Origin: Oceanimonas sp. GK1
Lineage (GTDB): Bacteria > Pseudomonadota > Gammaproteobacteria > Enterobacterales > Aeromonadaceae
Length of the DNA: 64,000 nucleotides
Direction: 5' to 3'
Assembly: GCF_000243075.1 (NCBI RefSeq)
Contig: NC_016745.1
Location: 2,931,001 to 2,995,000, forward strand
The notes beneath the pieces are model-generated. The model was not told where the DNA came from. It saw nothing but the letters and a program-made list of their open reading frames with translations, and did no database searches. A program made the translations under genes and the position numbers. How positions within the stretch are numbered: the stretch's first letter is position 1; each line of letters begins with the position of its first letter. Positions 10,360 to 19,616 of this stretch are shown in pieces.

Positions 10360-11694
10360 ATGGAACTACTTACCTCACTGTTAACTTCGATCAACGGCGT
10401 CGTCTGGGGCGTGCCCATGCTGGTGGGCATTCTCGGCCTGGGCCTGTACCTGCAACTGGGGCTGGGCCTGATGCCCATTCGCAAGCTGGGCACCGGTTTT
10501 AAGCTGCTGTTTACCCGTACCGAAGCCGGCGCCGGGGAAATTTCCCCCTTTAACGCCCTGATGACGGCCCTGTCGGCCACCATTGGTACCGGTAACATTG
10601 CCGGTGTGGCCACCGCCATCTTTTTTGGTGGCCCCGGCGCGCTGTTCTGGATGTGGATGACCGCCCTGGTGGGCATGGCCACCAAGTATGCCGAGGCGGT
10701 GTGCGCGGTGAAATACCGGGAAACCGACAAGCTGGGCAACCATGTGGGCGGCCCCATGTATTACATTCGCAACGGGCTTGGTGCCAAGTGGGCCTGGCTG
10801 GGTGTAGCCTTTGCCATTTTTGGCGGCTTTGCCGGCTTTGGCATCGGCAACACGGTGCAGGCCAACTCGGTGGCCGACGCCCTGGATGCGTCCTTTGGCA
10901 TTTCCCACATCATGACCGGCGTGGTGCTGATGGTACTGGTGGGCCTGGTGCTGATCGGCGGCATTCGTTGGATTTCGGAAGTGGCAGGCAAGCTGGTACC
11001 GCTGATGACGGTGTCCTACTTTGCCGCCGGCATGGTGGTGCTGGCCATGAACCTGAATGCCATTCCCGCCGCTTTTGGCCTGATCATTGAGCACGCCTTT
11101 AGCCCCATCGCCGCCCAGGGTGGCTTTGCCGGCGCCGCCGTGTGGGCCGCCATTCGCTTTGGCGTGGCCCGGGGGGTGTTTTCCAACGAGGCCGGCCTGG
11201 GCAGTGCCCCCATCGCCCACGCCGCCGCCAAAACCGACAACCCGGTGCGTCAGGGGCTGATTGCCATGCTGGGCACCTTTATCGACACCATCATCGTCTG
11301 CTCCATTACCGGCCTGGCCATTATCGTCACCGGCAGCTGGACCAGCGGTGAGGCCGGTGCCTCGCTCACTACCCTGGCCTTCTCTCTGGCCATTCCCGGT
11401 GGTGAATACATCGTGTCGGTGGCGCTGGCGATCTTTGCCTTTACCACCATTCTGGGCTGGAGCTTTTACGGTGAAAAATGCGTGCAGTTCCTGTTCGGGG
11501 TCAAGGCGATAGTGCCCTTCCGCATCGCCTGGGTGCTGGCCCTGCCCATTGGTGCCACCCAGTCGCTGGAGTTTATCTGGTTGCTGGCCGATACCCTCAA
11601 CGCCATGATGGCCATTCCCAACCTGATCGCCCTGGCGCTGCTGAGCCCGGTAGTATTCCGCCTGACCCGGGAATACTTCGCTCGGCAGCAATAA
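10360..11694 (+). CDS. alanine/glycine:sodium symporter (AGCS family)
   Basis: Inner-membrane secondary transporter that takes up alanine or glycine with Na+. The 444-residue protein has about eleven hydrophobic helices and family motifs such as LSATIGTGNIAGVATAI and GGPMYYIRNGLG near residues 70 and 130. SNEAGLGSAPIAHAAAKT follows at about 270. The start is supported by CAGGAGCGGCATAG. It is monocistronic, with a strong terminator at 11727-11752. A Na+-coupled carrier fits a marine lifestyle. Confidence 0.93.
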   Translation: MELLTSLLTSINGVVWGVPMLVGILGLGLYLQLGLGLMPIRKLGTGFKLLFTRTEAGAGEISPFNALMTALSATIGTGNIAGVATAIFFGGPGALFWMWMTALVGMATKYAEAVCAVKYRETDKLGNHVGGPMYYIRNGLGAKWAWLGVAFAIFGGFAGFGIGNTVQANSVADALDASFGISHIMTGVVLMVLVGLVLIGGIRWISEVAGKLVPLMTVSYFAAGMVVLAMNLNAIPAAFGLIIEHAFSPIAAQGGFAGAAVWAAIRFGVARGVFSNEAGLGSAPIAHAAAKTDNPVRQGLIAMLGTFIDTIIVCSITGLAIIVTGSWTSGEAGASLTTLAFSLAIPGGEYIVSVALAIFAFTTILGWSFYGEKCVQFLFGVKAIVPFRIAWVLALPIGATQSLEFIWLLADTLNAMMAIPNLIALALLSPVVFRLTREYFARQQ

Positions 11695-11726
11695 CACCCG
11701 GAATGAAAAACCGGGAATGAAGATTC

Positions 11727-11760
11727 AGACGCCGCGATAAACCGCGGCGTCTGTTTTGTT
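11727..11760 (+). terminator. terminator after the alanine symporter gene
   Basis: A perfect 10-bp stem, AGACGCCGCG (11727-11736) and CGCGGCGTCT (11743-11752), with a 6-base loop is followed by GTTTTGTT. Confidence 0.88.
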
Positions 11761-11794
11761 ATACTGCTGGCAGCCTATATTCAGGACATTGTTA

Positions 11795-13153
11795 ATGCAT
11801 TCACATCCCCATTATTCCCAGAGTGCCATCCATGAACTGGTTCGCGCTTATCCGCTGCTGAAGCCGCTGATGGCACTGAAACCGGTCACCTGGTTCAACC
11901 CCGAGCGCCAGCCCCTGGAGCGGGCGCTGGCGGGCGTGAACCTGACCGCCGACGACGTGGCCGACGCCGCCGAACGGCTGGGACGTTTCGCCCCCTACTT
12001 TCGTGCCGTATTTCCCGACACCCGGGCGCTTAACGGCCTGCTGGAGTCGCCGCTGCAGGCCATTCCCGCCATGCAGCGGGCCATGGATGTGCGCCATGAG
12101 CAGCCCCTGGCCGGCACCTTGCTGCTGAAGCGGGACGATCTGCTGCCGGTGTCCGGCTCCATCAAGGCCCGGGGCGGCATTTACGAGGTGCTGCAGCACG
12201 CCGAAAAGCTGGCGCTCAAGGCCGGTCTGCTGCATCTGGACGACGATTACGCCAAGCTCGACAGCGACGAATTCCGCGCCTTTTTCGGCCGTTATTCGGT
12301 GGCGGTGGGCTCCACCGGCAACCTGGGGCTGTCCATCGGCATGATCAGCGCCCGGCTTGGCTTCAAGGTCAGCGTGCACATGTCGGCGGATGCCCGGGAA
12401 TGGAAAAAGGCGCTGTTGCGCCACCACGGCGTCAAGGTGGTGGAATACAGGAGCGATTATTCGGTGGCGGTGGCCGAAGGCCGGGCCCAGGCCCAGAACG
12501 ACCCTTATTGTCATTTTGTGGATGACGAAAACTCGGTGCAGCTGTTTCTCGGCTACGCCGTGGCCGGCCAGCGGCTCAAGGCCCAGCTGGAGCAGCAGGA
12601 CATTAAAGTGGACCGCGAGCATCCGCTGTTTGTCTACCTGCCCTGTGGCGTGGGCGGCGGCCCCGGCGGTGTGGCCTTTGGCCTGAAACTGGCTTTTGGC
12701 GATGCGGTACACTGCGTGTTCGCCGAGCCCACCCACTCTCCCTGCATGTTGCTGGGAGCCTATACCGGCCTGCATGACGCCATTTCGGTGCAGGATCTGG
12801 GCATCGACAACATTACCGCCGCCGACGGCCTGGCCGTGGGCCGGCCATCCGGGTTTGTGGGCCGGGTGATGACGCCGATGCTGGACGGGTTTTATACCCT
12901 GCCCGACGAGCAGCTGTTCAGCCTGTTGGCTCTGCTGGCGCGGCAGGAAAATATTTATCTCGAGCCTTCGGCCCTGGCCGGCATGCCCGGCCCCTGGCGG
13001 GTGGAAGGCGAAGAGCAGGGTTACCGGGAGCGCATGGGGCTGACCCAGGCGCGCCTTTCCCGGGCTCATCACCTGGTGTGGGCCACCGGCGGCGGCATGG
13101 TACCGAAGGAAGAAATGGCCCACTATCTGGCGGCGGGGGCTGCCGCAGAATAA
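11795..13153 (+). CDS. dsdA: D-serine ammonia-lyase (D-serine dehydratase)
   Basis: PLP-dependent enzyme that converts D-serine to pyruvate and ammonia, giving D-serine tolerance. The 452-residue protein is close to E. coli DsdA (442). It carries the PLP lysine in [12 protein letters not shown] (about K124), the [11 protein letters not shown] phosphate loop and the [14 protein letters not shown] segment. The ATG at 11795 is used because family similarity begins at [16 protein letters not shown]; the open frame extends 13 codons upstream into the preceding terminator. No DsdC-type regulator or DsdX transporter is adjacent, though the AGCS symporter is the upstream neighbour. Confidence 0.94.
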   Translation: MHSHPHYSQSAIHELVRAYPLLKPLMALKPVTWFNPERQPLERALAGVNLTADDVADAAERLGRFAPYFRAVFPDTRALNGLLESPLQAIPAMQRAMDVRHEQPLAGTLLLKRDDLLPVSGSIKARGGIYEVLQHAEKLALKAGLLHLDDDYAKLDSDEFRAFFGRYSVAVGSTGNLGLSIGMISARLGFKVSVHMSADAREWKKALLRHHGVKVVEYRSDYSVAVAEGRAQAQNDPYCHFVDDENSVQLFLGYAVAGQRLKAQLEQQDIKVDREHPLFVYLPCGVGGGPGGVAFGLKLAFGDAVHCVFAEPTHSPCMLLGAYTGLHDAISVQDLGIDNITAADGLAVGRPSGFVGRVMTPMLDGFYTLPDEQLFSLLALLARQENIYLEPSALAGMPGPWRVEGEEQGYRERMGLTQARLSRAHHLVWATGGGMVPKEEMAHYLAAGAAAE

Positions 13154-13163
13154 GTGTTCCGTC

Positions 13164-13191
13164 ATACCGGCCTTCAAGCCGGTATTTTTTT
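13164..13191 (+). terminator. dsdA terminator
   Basis: An 8-bp stem, ATACCGGC and GCCGGTAT, with a CTTCAA loop is followed by seven T residues. Confidence 0.88.
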
Positions 13192-13218
13192 ACCTGTCAC
13201 CGAGCCACCGGCTTCGGA

Positions 13219-13242
13219 CTCCGGGTCAAGCCCGGAGTGACA
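13219..13242. repeat. intergenic hairpin repeat (CCGGGTCAAGCCCGG type)
   Basis: A stem CTCCGGG-TCAAG-CCCGGAG is followed by TGACAA. A close relative with the same TCAAG loop is at 55665-55690. The two belong to the widespread short intergenic hairpin elements of proteobacteria. Confidence 0.6.
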
Positions 13243-13254
13243 ACCTCCTCGGGA

Positions 13255-13854
13255 TTAAAACCAGCCGCTGTTCAGCTCATCCTTGCAGCGCCAGTACTGC
13301 TCGGCATAGCGTTTGGCCCGGTTTTCCACCTTGCGTGACACCCCCAGCAGCCAGCGCTTTTTCAGGTGGCTGCCGCGGCGGTAGCCGGTCCAGCCTTCGT
13401 GGTAGTTGAGGTACTGGCCGTAGGCGTCCCATTTCGACACGCCATTCAGCCGGCTGGATTTGCTCATGTACCAACCCATAAAGTCGATGGCGTCGTCAAA
13501 GTCGTCCCGGTCGGCCCAGCCGCTGCCGGTTTCCCGCTGGTAATCGGCCCAGGTTTCGTCCTTGGCCTGGGCGTAGCCATAGGCACTGGACGCCCGGCCA
13601 TAGGGAATAAACAGAAACCAGCGCATGGGCGGCCGGGCATCGTGGCGGAAGCTGCTCTCCTGAAACATCATGGCCATGGTCACGTGCACCGGCGCGCCCC
13701 ATTTTTCCCGTGTTTCCTCCGCCGCCTCGTGCCAGTCGGGGTATTGCTCAAAAATGGCGCAAAGATTGGCGGGGTTGTTGGGTGGTGCCGTGGCACAGCC
13801 GGCCAGTACCGACACCACCAGGGTAAGAAAAAGACATTGCCGGGCTCTGAACAT
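13255..13854 (-). CDS. transglycosylase SLT-domain lipoprotein
   Basis: A 199-residue predicted lipoprotein: the signal peptide MFRARQCLFLTLVVSVLAGC ends in a lipobox (LAGC, Cys20). The mature part contains the putative catalytic glutamate in MAMMFQESSFRHDARPP and the YGYAQAKDETWADYQ and YHEGWTGYRRG segments, which fit the lysozyme-like SLT fold of periplasmic lytic transglycosylases. It probably acts on peptidoglycan at the outer membrane. It is monocistronic, converging with dsdA and diverging from the decarboxylase gene. The family is recognised by pattern only; the substrate is not known. Confidence 0.78.
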   Translation of the reverse strand: MFRARQCLFLTLVVSVLAGCATAPPNNPANLCAIFEQYPDWHEAAEETREKWGAPVHVTMAMMFQESSFRHDARPPMRWFLFIPYGRASSAYGYAQAKDETWADYQRETGSGWADRDDFDDAIDFMGWYMSKSSRLNGVSKWDAYGQYLNYHEGWTGYRRGSHLKKRWLLGVSRKVENRAKRYAEQYWRCKDELNSGWF

Positions 13855-13940
13855 GATGGGGTCCTATTATAAGTCAGTCTCAAATAGTGCCTTCCGTGCC
13901 GGTATTTTTCCACATTCTCCAGACGACATTATTTAATCAC

Positions 13941-13989
13941 TGAAAATGCATAATCATACTTTGTCACTGCCCAGGCCAGGCAGTAGAAT
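13941..13989 (+). promoter_or_regulatory. sigma-70-type promoter of the decarboxylase gene with ArgR-like box
   Basis: TTGTCA (13961-13966), a 17-base spacer and TAGAAT (13984-13989) make a good housekeeping promoter, about 75 bases before the decarboxylase start. Just upstream, AAAATGCATAATCATAC (about 13944-13960) resembles half of an ArgR box. The ATGCATAA word also occurs before lysO at 51013. The operator call is inference. Confidence 0.55.
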
Positions 13990-14072
13990 GCGGGTCGGCT
14001 ATCATAGTCACGAATGATCACGCTTTCGGCACTCGGCTTTTGGCACCGGCTTTTAGCAACAAGGGACACCTG

Positions 14073-16334
14073 ATGCGCTTTTACTTTCCCATCGTCATCA
14101 TCGACGAAGACTTTCGCTCCGAGAACACCAGCGGCTCCGGCATTCGCGAGCTGGCCTCGGCCATTGAAAAGGCCGGCATGGACGTGGTGGGCTACACCAG
14201 TTATGGCGACCTGACGTCCTTCGCCCAGCAGCAAAGCCGGGCCGCGGGCTTTGTGTTGTCCATCGACGACGAGGAGCTGGCCGGCAGCCGGGAAGAAGCC
14301 CATTCGGTGCTGGAGCAACTGCGCCGTTTTGTGGAGCAGATCCGCCACCGCAACCCGGACATCCCCATTTACCTCTATGGCGAAACCCGCACCGCCCGCC
14401 ATATTCCCAACGCCATACTGCGGGAGCTGCACGGCTTTATTCACATGCACGAAGACACCCCCGACTTCGTGGCCCGGCATATCATTCGCGAGGCCAAAAG
14501 CTACCTCGACTCCCTGGCACCGCCGTTTTTCCGCGCCCTGACCCACTACGCCCAGGACGGATCCTATTCCTGGCACTGCCCCGGTCACTCCGGCGGCGTG
14601 GCCTTTCTGAAGTCGCCGGTGGGGCAGATGTTCCATCAGTTCTTTGGTGAAAACATGCTGCGCGCCGACGTGTGCAACTCGGTGGACGAGCTGGGCCAAT
14701 TGCTGGATCACACCGGTCCGGTGGCCGCCTCGGAGCGCAATGCCGCCCGTATTTTCAACGCCGATCACCTGTTTTTCGTGACCAACGGCACCTCCACCTC
14801 CAACAAAATCGTGTGGAATTCCACGGTGGCCCCCGGTGACATCGTGGTGGTGGATCGCAACTGCCACAAGTCGATTCTGCACGCAATCATGATGACCGGC
14901 GCCGTGCCGGTGTTCCTGATGCCCACCCGCAACCACTACGGCATTATCGGCCCCATTCCCCGCAGCGAGTTTGAACCGGCGCGCATTCGCCAGAAAATGG
15001 AAGCCAACCCCTTCTGCCGGGAAATTCTGGCGAACAACCCGGACATCAAGCCCCGGGTGCTGACCATTACCCAGTCCACCTACGACGGCATTCTCTACAA
15101 CGTGGAAGAGATCAAGGGCCTGCTCGACGGCGAGATTGAAACCCTGCATTTCGACGAGGCCTGGCTGCCCCATGCCGCCTTTCACGACTTTTACGGCGAT
15201 TACCATGCCATTGGCGAGGGCCGGCCGCGCTGCGAGGACTCCATGGTGTTTGCCACCCAGTCCACCCACAAGCTGCTGGCGGGCCTGTCCCAGGCCTCAC
15301 AAATTCTTATTCAGGACGGTGAAAAAACCCGGCTGGATCGCCATGTGTTCAACGAAGCCTACCTGATGCACACCTCCACCAGCCCGCAGTATGCCATTAT
15401 CGCCTCCTGCGACGTGGCGGCGGCCATGATGGAAGAGCCGGGCGGTACCGCCCTGGTGGAAGAATCCCTGGCGGAGGCCCTGGAGTTCCGCCGGGCCATG
15501 CGCAAGGTGGGTGACGAGTACGGCATAGACTGGTGGTTCAGGGTGTGGGGCCCGGACGATCTCACCGATCACGGCCTGGATGAACGGGATGCCTGGATGC
15601 TACGCTCGGAAGACGGCTGGCACGGCTTTGGCGACATCGAGCCCGGCTTTAACCTGCTGGATCCGATCAAGGCCACCATTCTGACCCCGGGACTCAACAT
15701 GAAGGGCCAGTTTGCCGACTCGGGCATTCCGGCTGTGGTGGTCACCAAGTACCTGGCCGAGCACGGCATCGTCATCGAAAAAACCGGGCTCTACTCCTTC
15801 TTTATCATGTTTACCATCGGCATCACCAAGGGCCGCTGGAACACCATGGTCACCGAGTTACAGCAGTTCAAGGACGACTACGACAACAACGTGCCGCTGT
15901 GGAAGATTCTGCCCCAGTTTGTACAGAGCCAGCCCCATTACGAGCGGGTGGGGCTGCGGGATCTGTGCGATCAAATTCACGCCGTGTACAAGGAAAACGA
16001 CGTGGCCAGGCTGACCACGGAAATGTATCTGTCGGATCTGGTGCCGGCCATGAAACCGGCGGACGCCTTTGCCCGAATGGCACACAAGCAGATTGAGCGA
16101 GTGCCGCTCGACGCGCTGGCCGGCCGCACCACGGCGGTGATGGTGGCCCCCTACCCGCCCGGCATTCCGCTGCTTATTCCGGGTGAGGTGTTCAACGACA
16201 CCATCATCAGCTACCTGCGTTTTGCCCGGGAGTTCAACCAGCGCTTCCCCGGTTTTGAAACCTATATTCACGGCCTGGTGGCGGAAGAGCAGCAGGGTGA
16301 AACCCGCTACTTTGTGGATTGCGTGGCGGAGTAA
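14073..16334 (+). CDS. Orn/Lys/Arg decarboxylase, closest in pattern to LdcA-type lysine decarboxylase
   Basis: Fold-type-I PLP decarboxylase that turns a basic amino acid into its polyamine, with roles in acid stress and polyamine supply. The 753-residue protein has an N-terminal wing domain (1-135) and a PLP core with WHCPGHSGG (168-175), DHTGP and the PLP lysine K400 in STHKLLAGLSQAS. The C-terminal domain includes YPPGIPLLIPGE. The start at 14073 follows AAGGGACACCTG. SPVGQMFHQFFGEN and TNGTSTSNKIVW resemble Pseudomonas LdcA more than E. coli AdiA, so lysine is the better guess, though arginine is possible. No cadB/adiC-type antiporter is adjacent. Confidence 0.85.
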   Translation: MRFYFPIVIIDEDFRSENTSGSGIRELASAIEKAGMDVVGYTSYGDLTSFAQQQSRAAGFVLSIDDEELAGSREEAHSVLEQLRRFVEQIRHRNPDIPIYLYGETRTARHIPNAILRELHGFIHMHEDTPDFVARHIIREAKSYLDSLAPPFFRALTHYAQDGSYSWHCPGHSGGVAFLKSPVGQMFHQFFGENMLRADVCNSVDELGQLLDHTGPVAASERNAARIFNADHLFFVTNGTSTSNKIVWNSTVAPGDIVVVDRNCHKSILHAIMMTGAVPVFLMPTRNHYGIIGPIPRSEFEPARIRQKMEANPFCREILANNPDIKPRVLTITQSTYDGILYNVEEIKGLLDGEIETLHFDEAWLPHAAFHDFYGDYHAIGEGRPRCEDSMVFATQSTHKLLAGLSQASQILIQDGEKTRLDRHVFNEAYLMHTSTSPQYAIIASCDVAAAMMEEPGGTALVEESLAEALEFRRAMRKVGDEYGIDWWFRVWGPDDLTDHGLDERDAWMLRSEDGWHGFGDIEPGFNLLDPIKATILTPGLNMKGQFADSGIPAVVVTKYLAEHGIVIEKTGLYSFFIMFTIGITKGRWNTMVTELQQFKDDYDNNVPLWKILPQFVQSQPHYERVGLRDLCDQIHAVYKENDVARLTTEMYLSDLVPAMKPADAFARMAHKQIERVPLDALAGRTTAVMVAPYPPGIPLLIPGEVFNDTIISYLRFAREFNQRFPGFETYIHGLVAEEQQGETRYFVDCVAE

Positions 16335-16351
16335 AAAGCAGAGTGAAGTAA

Positions 16352-16386
16352 AAAACAGGGCCGGCAAATGCCGGCCCTGTTTTATT
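16352..16386. terminator. bidirectional terminator between the decarboxylase gene and flgL
   Basis: A perfect 14-bp stem (16352-16365 with 16370-16383) begins with AAAA and ends with TTTT, with an AAAT loop, between convergent genes. Confidence 0.92.
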
Positions 16387-16406
16387 TCAGTCGCTGCAGA
16401 TAGTTA

Positions 16407-17639
16407 TTAAATGTAATTAAACAGGCTCATGTTCTGCACCTTGCCGAACATACTCTGGGTGGCCTGCAGCGCCACCATGGTCTGGCTGAACTCCCCGGTG
16501 GCCTTGGCATAATCCAGATCCTCCATACCGCTGCGCAGCTTGTTCAGAGTCAGGCCCATGTCTTCGTGGGTCAGCTGCTGGTTTTCAATACGCTGCATGC
16601 GGTTGCCGGTGTCGGCCCGTACTCGGGTGAGGTGATTCGCCACGGCATCCAGTTCAGCTAGAACATCAGCCATCTCACTCTGTCCGGCAGAATTATGACC
16701 GTCTTTTTCCAGCCAGTCCTTGGCCCGATTCAGCACATCAAAAACATTGAGCTGGTCTTCACCAGTGCCATCTGTAACGCCGGAAGACAAAGTAATATTA
16801 TCACCCGACTTGGCTTCCCCTTTGACAACGATTTCCACACCATCCACCTTGATTGGCTGACCGGGCACATAGGCTTGTGCTGGCGTCACCTGAGGATCAC
16901 CATTTTCATCCTTGTAGCTGACACTGACTTCCATGGTGCCGGCGTTATCGGTAAACGTCAGTCCATAGGGGTGACCGTCATGAAAGCTGCCTTTATCTTT
17001 GATCTTGGCTTGTTCAACATTGAGAGAGCCTTGATTATCCTTGTCGTATTCAACAGTGAAATCCCCTTTGGGATTAGGCACACTGCCAAACACCAGCTCA
17101 CCGCTGTGGTTAATGCCGACCCTTACCTTATCGCCCACCACCATGTTGCGTTCACCACCGTCGCCACTATAAGTCACGGAGCCATCGGGCTGGCGCACAA
17201 AAGGTGAGCTGTCGGTCTGAAAACCACCGAAAATATACTGGCCAAATTCGTCCTGGGTATTGGCCAGGTCCAGCATTTCATCGATACGGCTTTGCAATTC
17301 TTCCTTGTAAGCATCCCGCTCCAGCTGAGTAATGGAGCCATTGTTTGCTCCCAGCATGATCTCCTTTACCTGCTGGGTAAGCGTTTCGGCGGAGCTCAGT
17401 GCCCATTCTTCCCGGCGCAGGCGGTTTTCCGCCAGGTTGATGTTGTTCTGATACTGATCAAGCTTACGCAGCTCCTGCTTATAGTTGAGGATGCCGTTGG
17501 CCGCAACCGGATCGTCGCTGGCGTGCTCCACCCGCTTGCCGGAAGACATCTGCCCCAGTTGCTGGTTGGCTTCCGAGGTGCGGCCACTGATGTTGTTCAG
17601 GTTGCGCTGAATAAACTGAAAACTGGCAATGCGCATCAT
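16407..17639 (-). CDS. flgL: flagellar hook-associated protein FlgL (HAP3)
   Basis: Junction protein between hook and filament. The 410-residue product has the flagellin-like N-terminal helix (RIASFQFIQRNLNNISGR, then SGKRVEHASDDPVAA) and a C-terminal helix ending in a FlgL-type amphipathic stretch. It is the last gene of the flgB operon, 6 bases after flgK. The central, probably surface-exposed part (about residues 145-330) has clearly lower GC than the ends: 25 G or C in the 60 bases at 16741-16800. This suggests a recombining variable domain. Confidence 0.95.
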   Translation of the reverse strand: MMRIASFQFIQRNLNNISGRTSEANQQLGQMSSGKRVEHASDDPVAANGILNYKQELRKLDQYQNNINLAENRLRREEWALSSAETLTQQVKEIMLGANNGSITQLERDAYKEELQSRIDEMLDLANTQDEFGQYIFGGFQTDSSPFVRQPDGSVTYSGDGGERNMVVGDKVRVGINHSGELVFGSVPNPKGDFTVEYDKDNQGSLNVEQAKIKDKGSFHDGHPYGLTFTDNAGTMEVSVSYKDENGDPQVTPAQAYVPGQPIKVDGVEIVVKGEAKSGDNITLSSGVTDGTGEDQLNVFDVLNRAKDWLEKDGHNSAGQSEMADVLAELDAVANHLTRVRADTGNRMQRIENQQLTHEDMGLTLNKLRSGMEDLDYAKATGEFSQTMVALQATQSMFGKVQNMSLFNYI

Positions 17640-17645
17640 GGCTCC

Positions 17646-19607
17646 TTAGCGGATCTGCAACAGGGTGTTCATGGTTTCGCTGGCGGTGGACACCACCCGG
17701 GCCGCCGCCATGTAGGACTGCTGAAAACGCAGCAGGTTGGCGGCTTCCTCGTCGAGGTTGACCCCCGAGGTGGACAGCATGCGATCGTAGGACTGATCGT
17801 ACGCCGCGCCTGCCGCTTCCGCCTTGACCCCCTGGTTGCGGGTCATGCTACCAATGCCCACGGCGGTCTGGTTCAGGCTGTCGGTGACGGTGGACTTGCC
17901 GTTATTGAGCCACTTTTTATTCTGCAGCTCGGCAAAGGCCAGGGCGTTCTGGTTATTACCCGAACCACTGGCCTGGCGGATTTCAAACTGGTCAAATAGT
18001 TTGGGATCACCTTCCAGAGTCAGCTCAATATCGCCAAAGGTAATCTTATCGTTTGCATCTGGTGTACCACTGAACAGTGAGGCCCCGTTGCCATCGAGCA
18101 CGTTATAAACCAAACCACCAGAACCGTCATCTTCGACTTTCAACATAACCGGATAAACAGGTGGACTAGCTGGCGGCGTATTTACCAGGCTCACAGAGAC
18201 TTTGGCGGTGCCGGTATTATCCCCATCGGGGCTGACCATCAGGGAGCCGGAAGCGGCAATCTGATCACCGGTATTGAGCTTCAGCTCCAGATCAATGGCG
18301 CCCTGGCGGGTGGGCTGCACCAGCATTTCGTCATTGGTTGCCGGCTCGTCGGTCAGCGTCAGGCTGAAGCCCAGTTTATCGCTCATATCCAGCACCTTGG
18401 CGTTGGGATGCGCCGGATCGACCGGATTGGCTGCCACCGCTGATATGGTGTACTGCTCTCCCGTGGTCACATCGGTCAGCAGGTATTGATCACTACCCTG
18501 GTATTTCAGGCTGTACTCCCCGCCGGTGAGCTTGCCGGTATCGGTAATTTCCACCTCGCCGGTGACATTGGGATTATTGCCCACAAAGCGCTTGGCCATG
18601 TCTTCCGGGGCATTAATGTCGTTAAACATATTGAGGCCGGCATTACCGTTGAGATCAACGCCTTGTGTCTGAATCTTGTTAAAGGCGTCGGCAATGGCGA
18701 TGGCGGTTTTGCCCATGTCGCTGAGGTTGGGGCCCAGCACCTGATCGCGGTAATGAAACAGGGCGCCCATTTCACCGCCCAGGGCCTGGCTGCCCTTGAT
18801 ACGGGTGCCCTGGCCGTTACTGTTGGGGGCTACCAGATACAGTTCGGTTTGCTTGTGATCCGGCGAGCCGGGCCGCACCTCCATTTGATAGGCCTGGTTG
18901 CCGGACACTAGCGGCTCGCGCCCGCCCAGCATCACCGAAATCATGCCGTTATTATCCTTCAGGGTGGTGATGTGCACCTGCTGGCCCAGCTCCTGAATAA
19001 GACGGTCCCGCTGATCCAGCAGATCGTTGGGGGTGCCGTTCTGGCCCGCATTAAGAATTTGCTGGTTAAGATCGGCAATGCCGGCGGTGATCGAGCTGAT
19101 GTGATCGGCCCGGGATTCGATATCCCGGTTCTTGATCATTTGCTCCTGCTCCAGCGAGCTGTAGAACTCGTTGAAGTGATCAACAATGTCCTGGGCATTG
19201 GCCAGCATCAGTTCCCGGTTGCCCAGGTTGCCCGGGTTGTCGGCCACGGCGTTAATGGCACCGTAGAGATCATCCAGGCTGCTGGCCAAGCCGGCATTGA
19301 CGCTGGTCATGGTCTTGTCGAGATAGCTGAGGTGATTATAGAGCGCCTCGGCCCCGGCCTTTTCGGTGTTGTTGACCAGCACATCCCGAAAGGCGTATTC
19401 CTGATACATGCGGGTGACGTCGGTCACTCGGGTGCCGGTGCCGTAAAAATTGCCCCCCGAGAACATGTGCAGGGTGGTGGCCTGCTCGGCCCGCTGCCGG
19501 CTGTAGCCTTCGGTGTTCACGTTGGCAATGTTGTGACCAGTGGTGGCCAGCTGGGCCTGGGCCGCCAGCAGCCCGCTCACCCCGGTTTGGTACATATCAA
19601 CAGCCAT
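17646..19607 (-). CDS. flgK: flagellar hook-associated protein FlgK (HAP1)
   Basis: First junction protein on the hook tip. The 653-residue protein starts with the rod/hook-type motif GVSGLLAAQAQLATTGHNIANVNTEGYSRQ and ends with GVNLDEEAANLLRFQQSYMAAARVV, the paired terminal helices of this family. The middle (about residues 350-540, 17990-18560) is AT-richer and threonine/aspartate-rich, consistent with a variable exposed domain. It lies 9 bases after flgJ, so it has no promoter of its own. Confidence 0.96.
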   Translation of the reverse strand: MAVDMYQTGVSGLLAAQAQLATTGHNIANVNTEGYSRQRAEQATTLHMFSGGNFYGTGTRVTDVTRMYQEYAFRDVLVNNTEKAGAEALYNHLSYLDKTMTSVNAGLASSLDDLYGAINAVADNPGNLGNRELMLANAQDIVDHFNEFYSSLEQEQMIKNRDIESRADHISSITAGIADLNQQILNAGQNGTPNDLLDQRDRLIQELGQQVHITTLKDNNGMISVMLGGREPLVSGNQAYQMEVRPGSPDHKQTELYLVAPNSNGQGTRIKGSQALGGEMGALFHYRDQVLGPNLSDMGKTAIAIADAFNKIQTQGVDLNGNAGLNMFNDINAPEDMAKRFVGNNPNVTGEVEITDTGKLTGGEYSLKYQGSDQYLLTDVTTGEQYTISAVAANPVDPAHPNAKVLDMSDKLGFSLTLTDEPATNDEMLVQPTRQGAIDLELKLNTGDQIAASGSLMVSPDGDNTGTAKVSVSLVNTPPASPPVYPVMLKVEDDGSGGLVYNVLDGNGASLFSGTPDANDKITFGDIELTLEGDPKLFDQFEIRQASGSGNNQNALAFAELQNKKWLNNGKSTVTDSLNQTAVGIGSMTRNQGVKAEAAGAAYDQSYDRMLSTSGVNLDEEAANLLRFQQSYMAAARVVSTASETMNTLLQIR

Positions 19608-19616
19608 GGTGTGTCC

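Noticed and set aside
10381-11697. A 438-codon minus-strand frame
   Set aside because: Exact antisense of the alanine symporter with low-complexity His/Gly/Gln composition.
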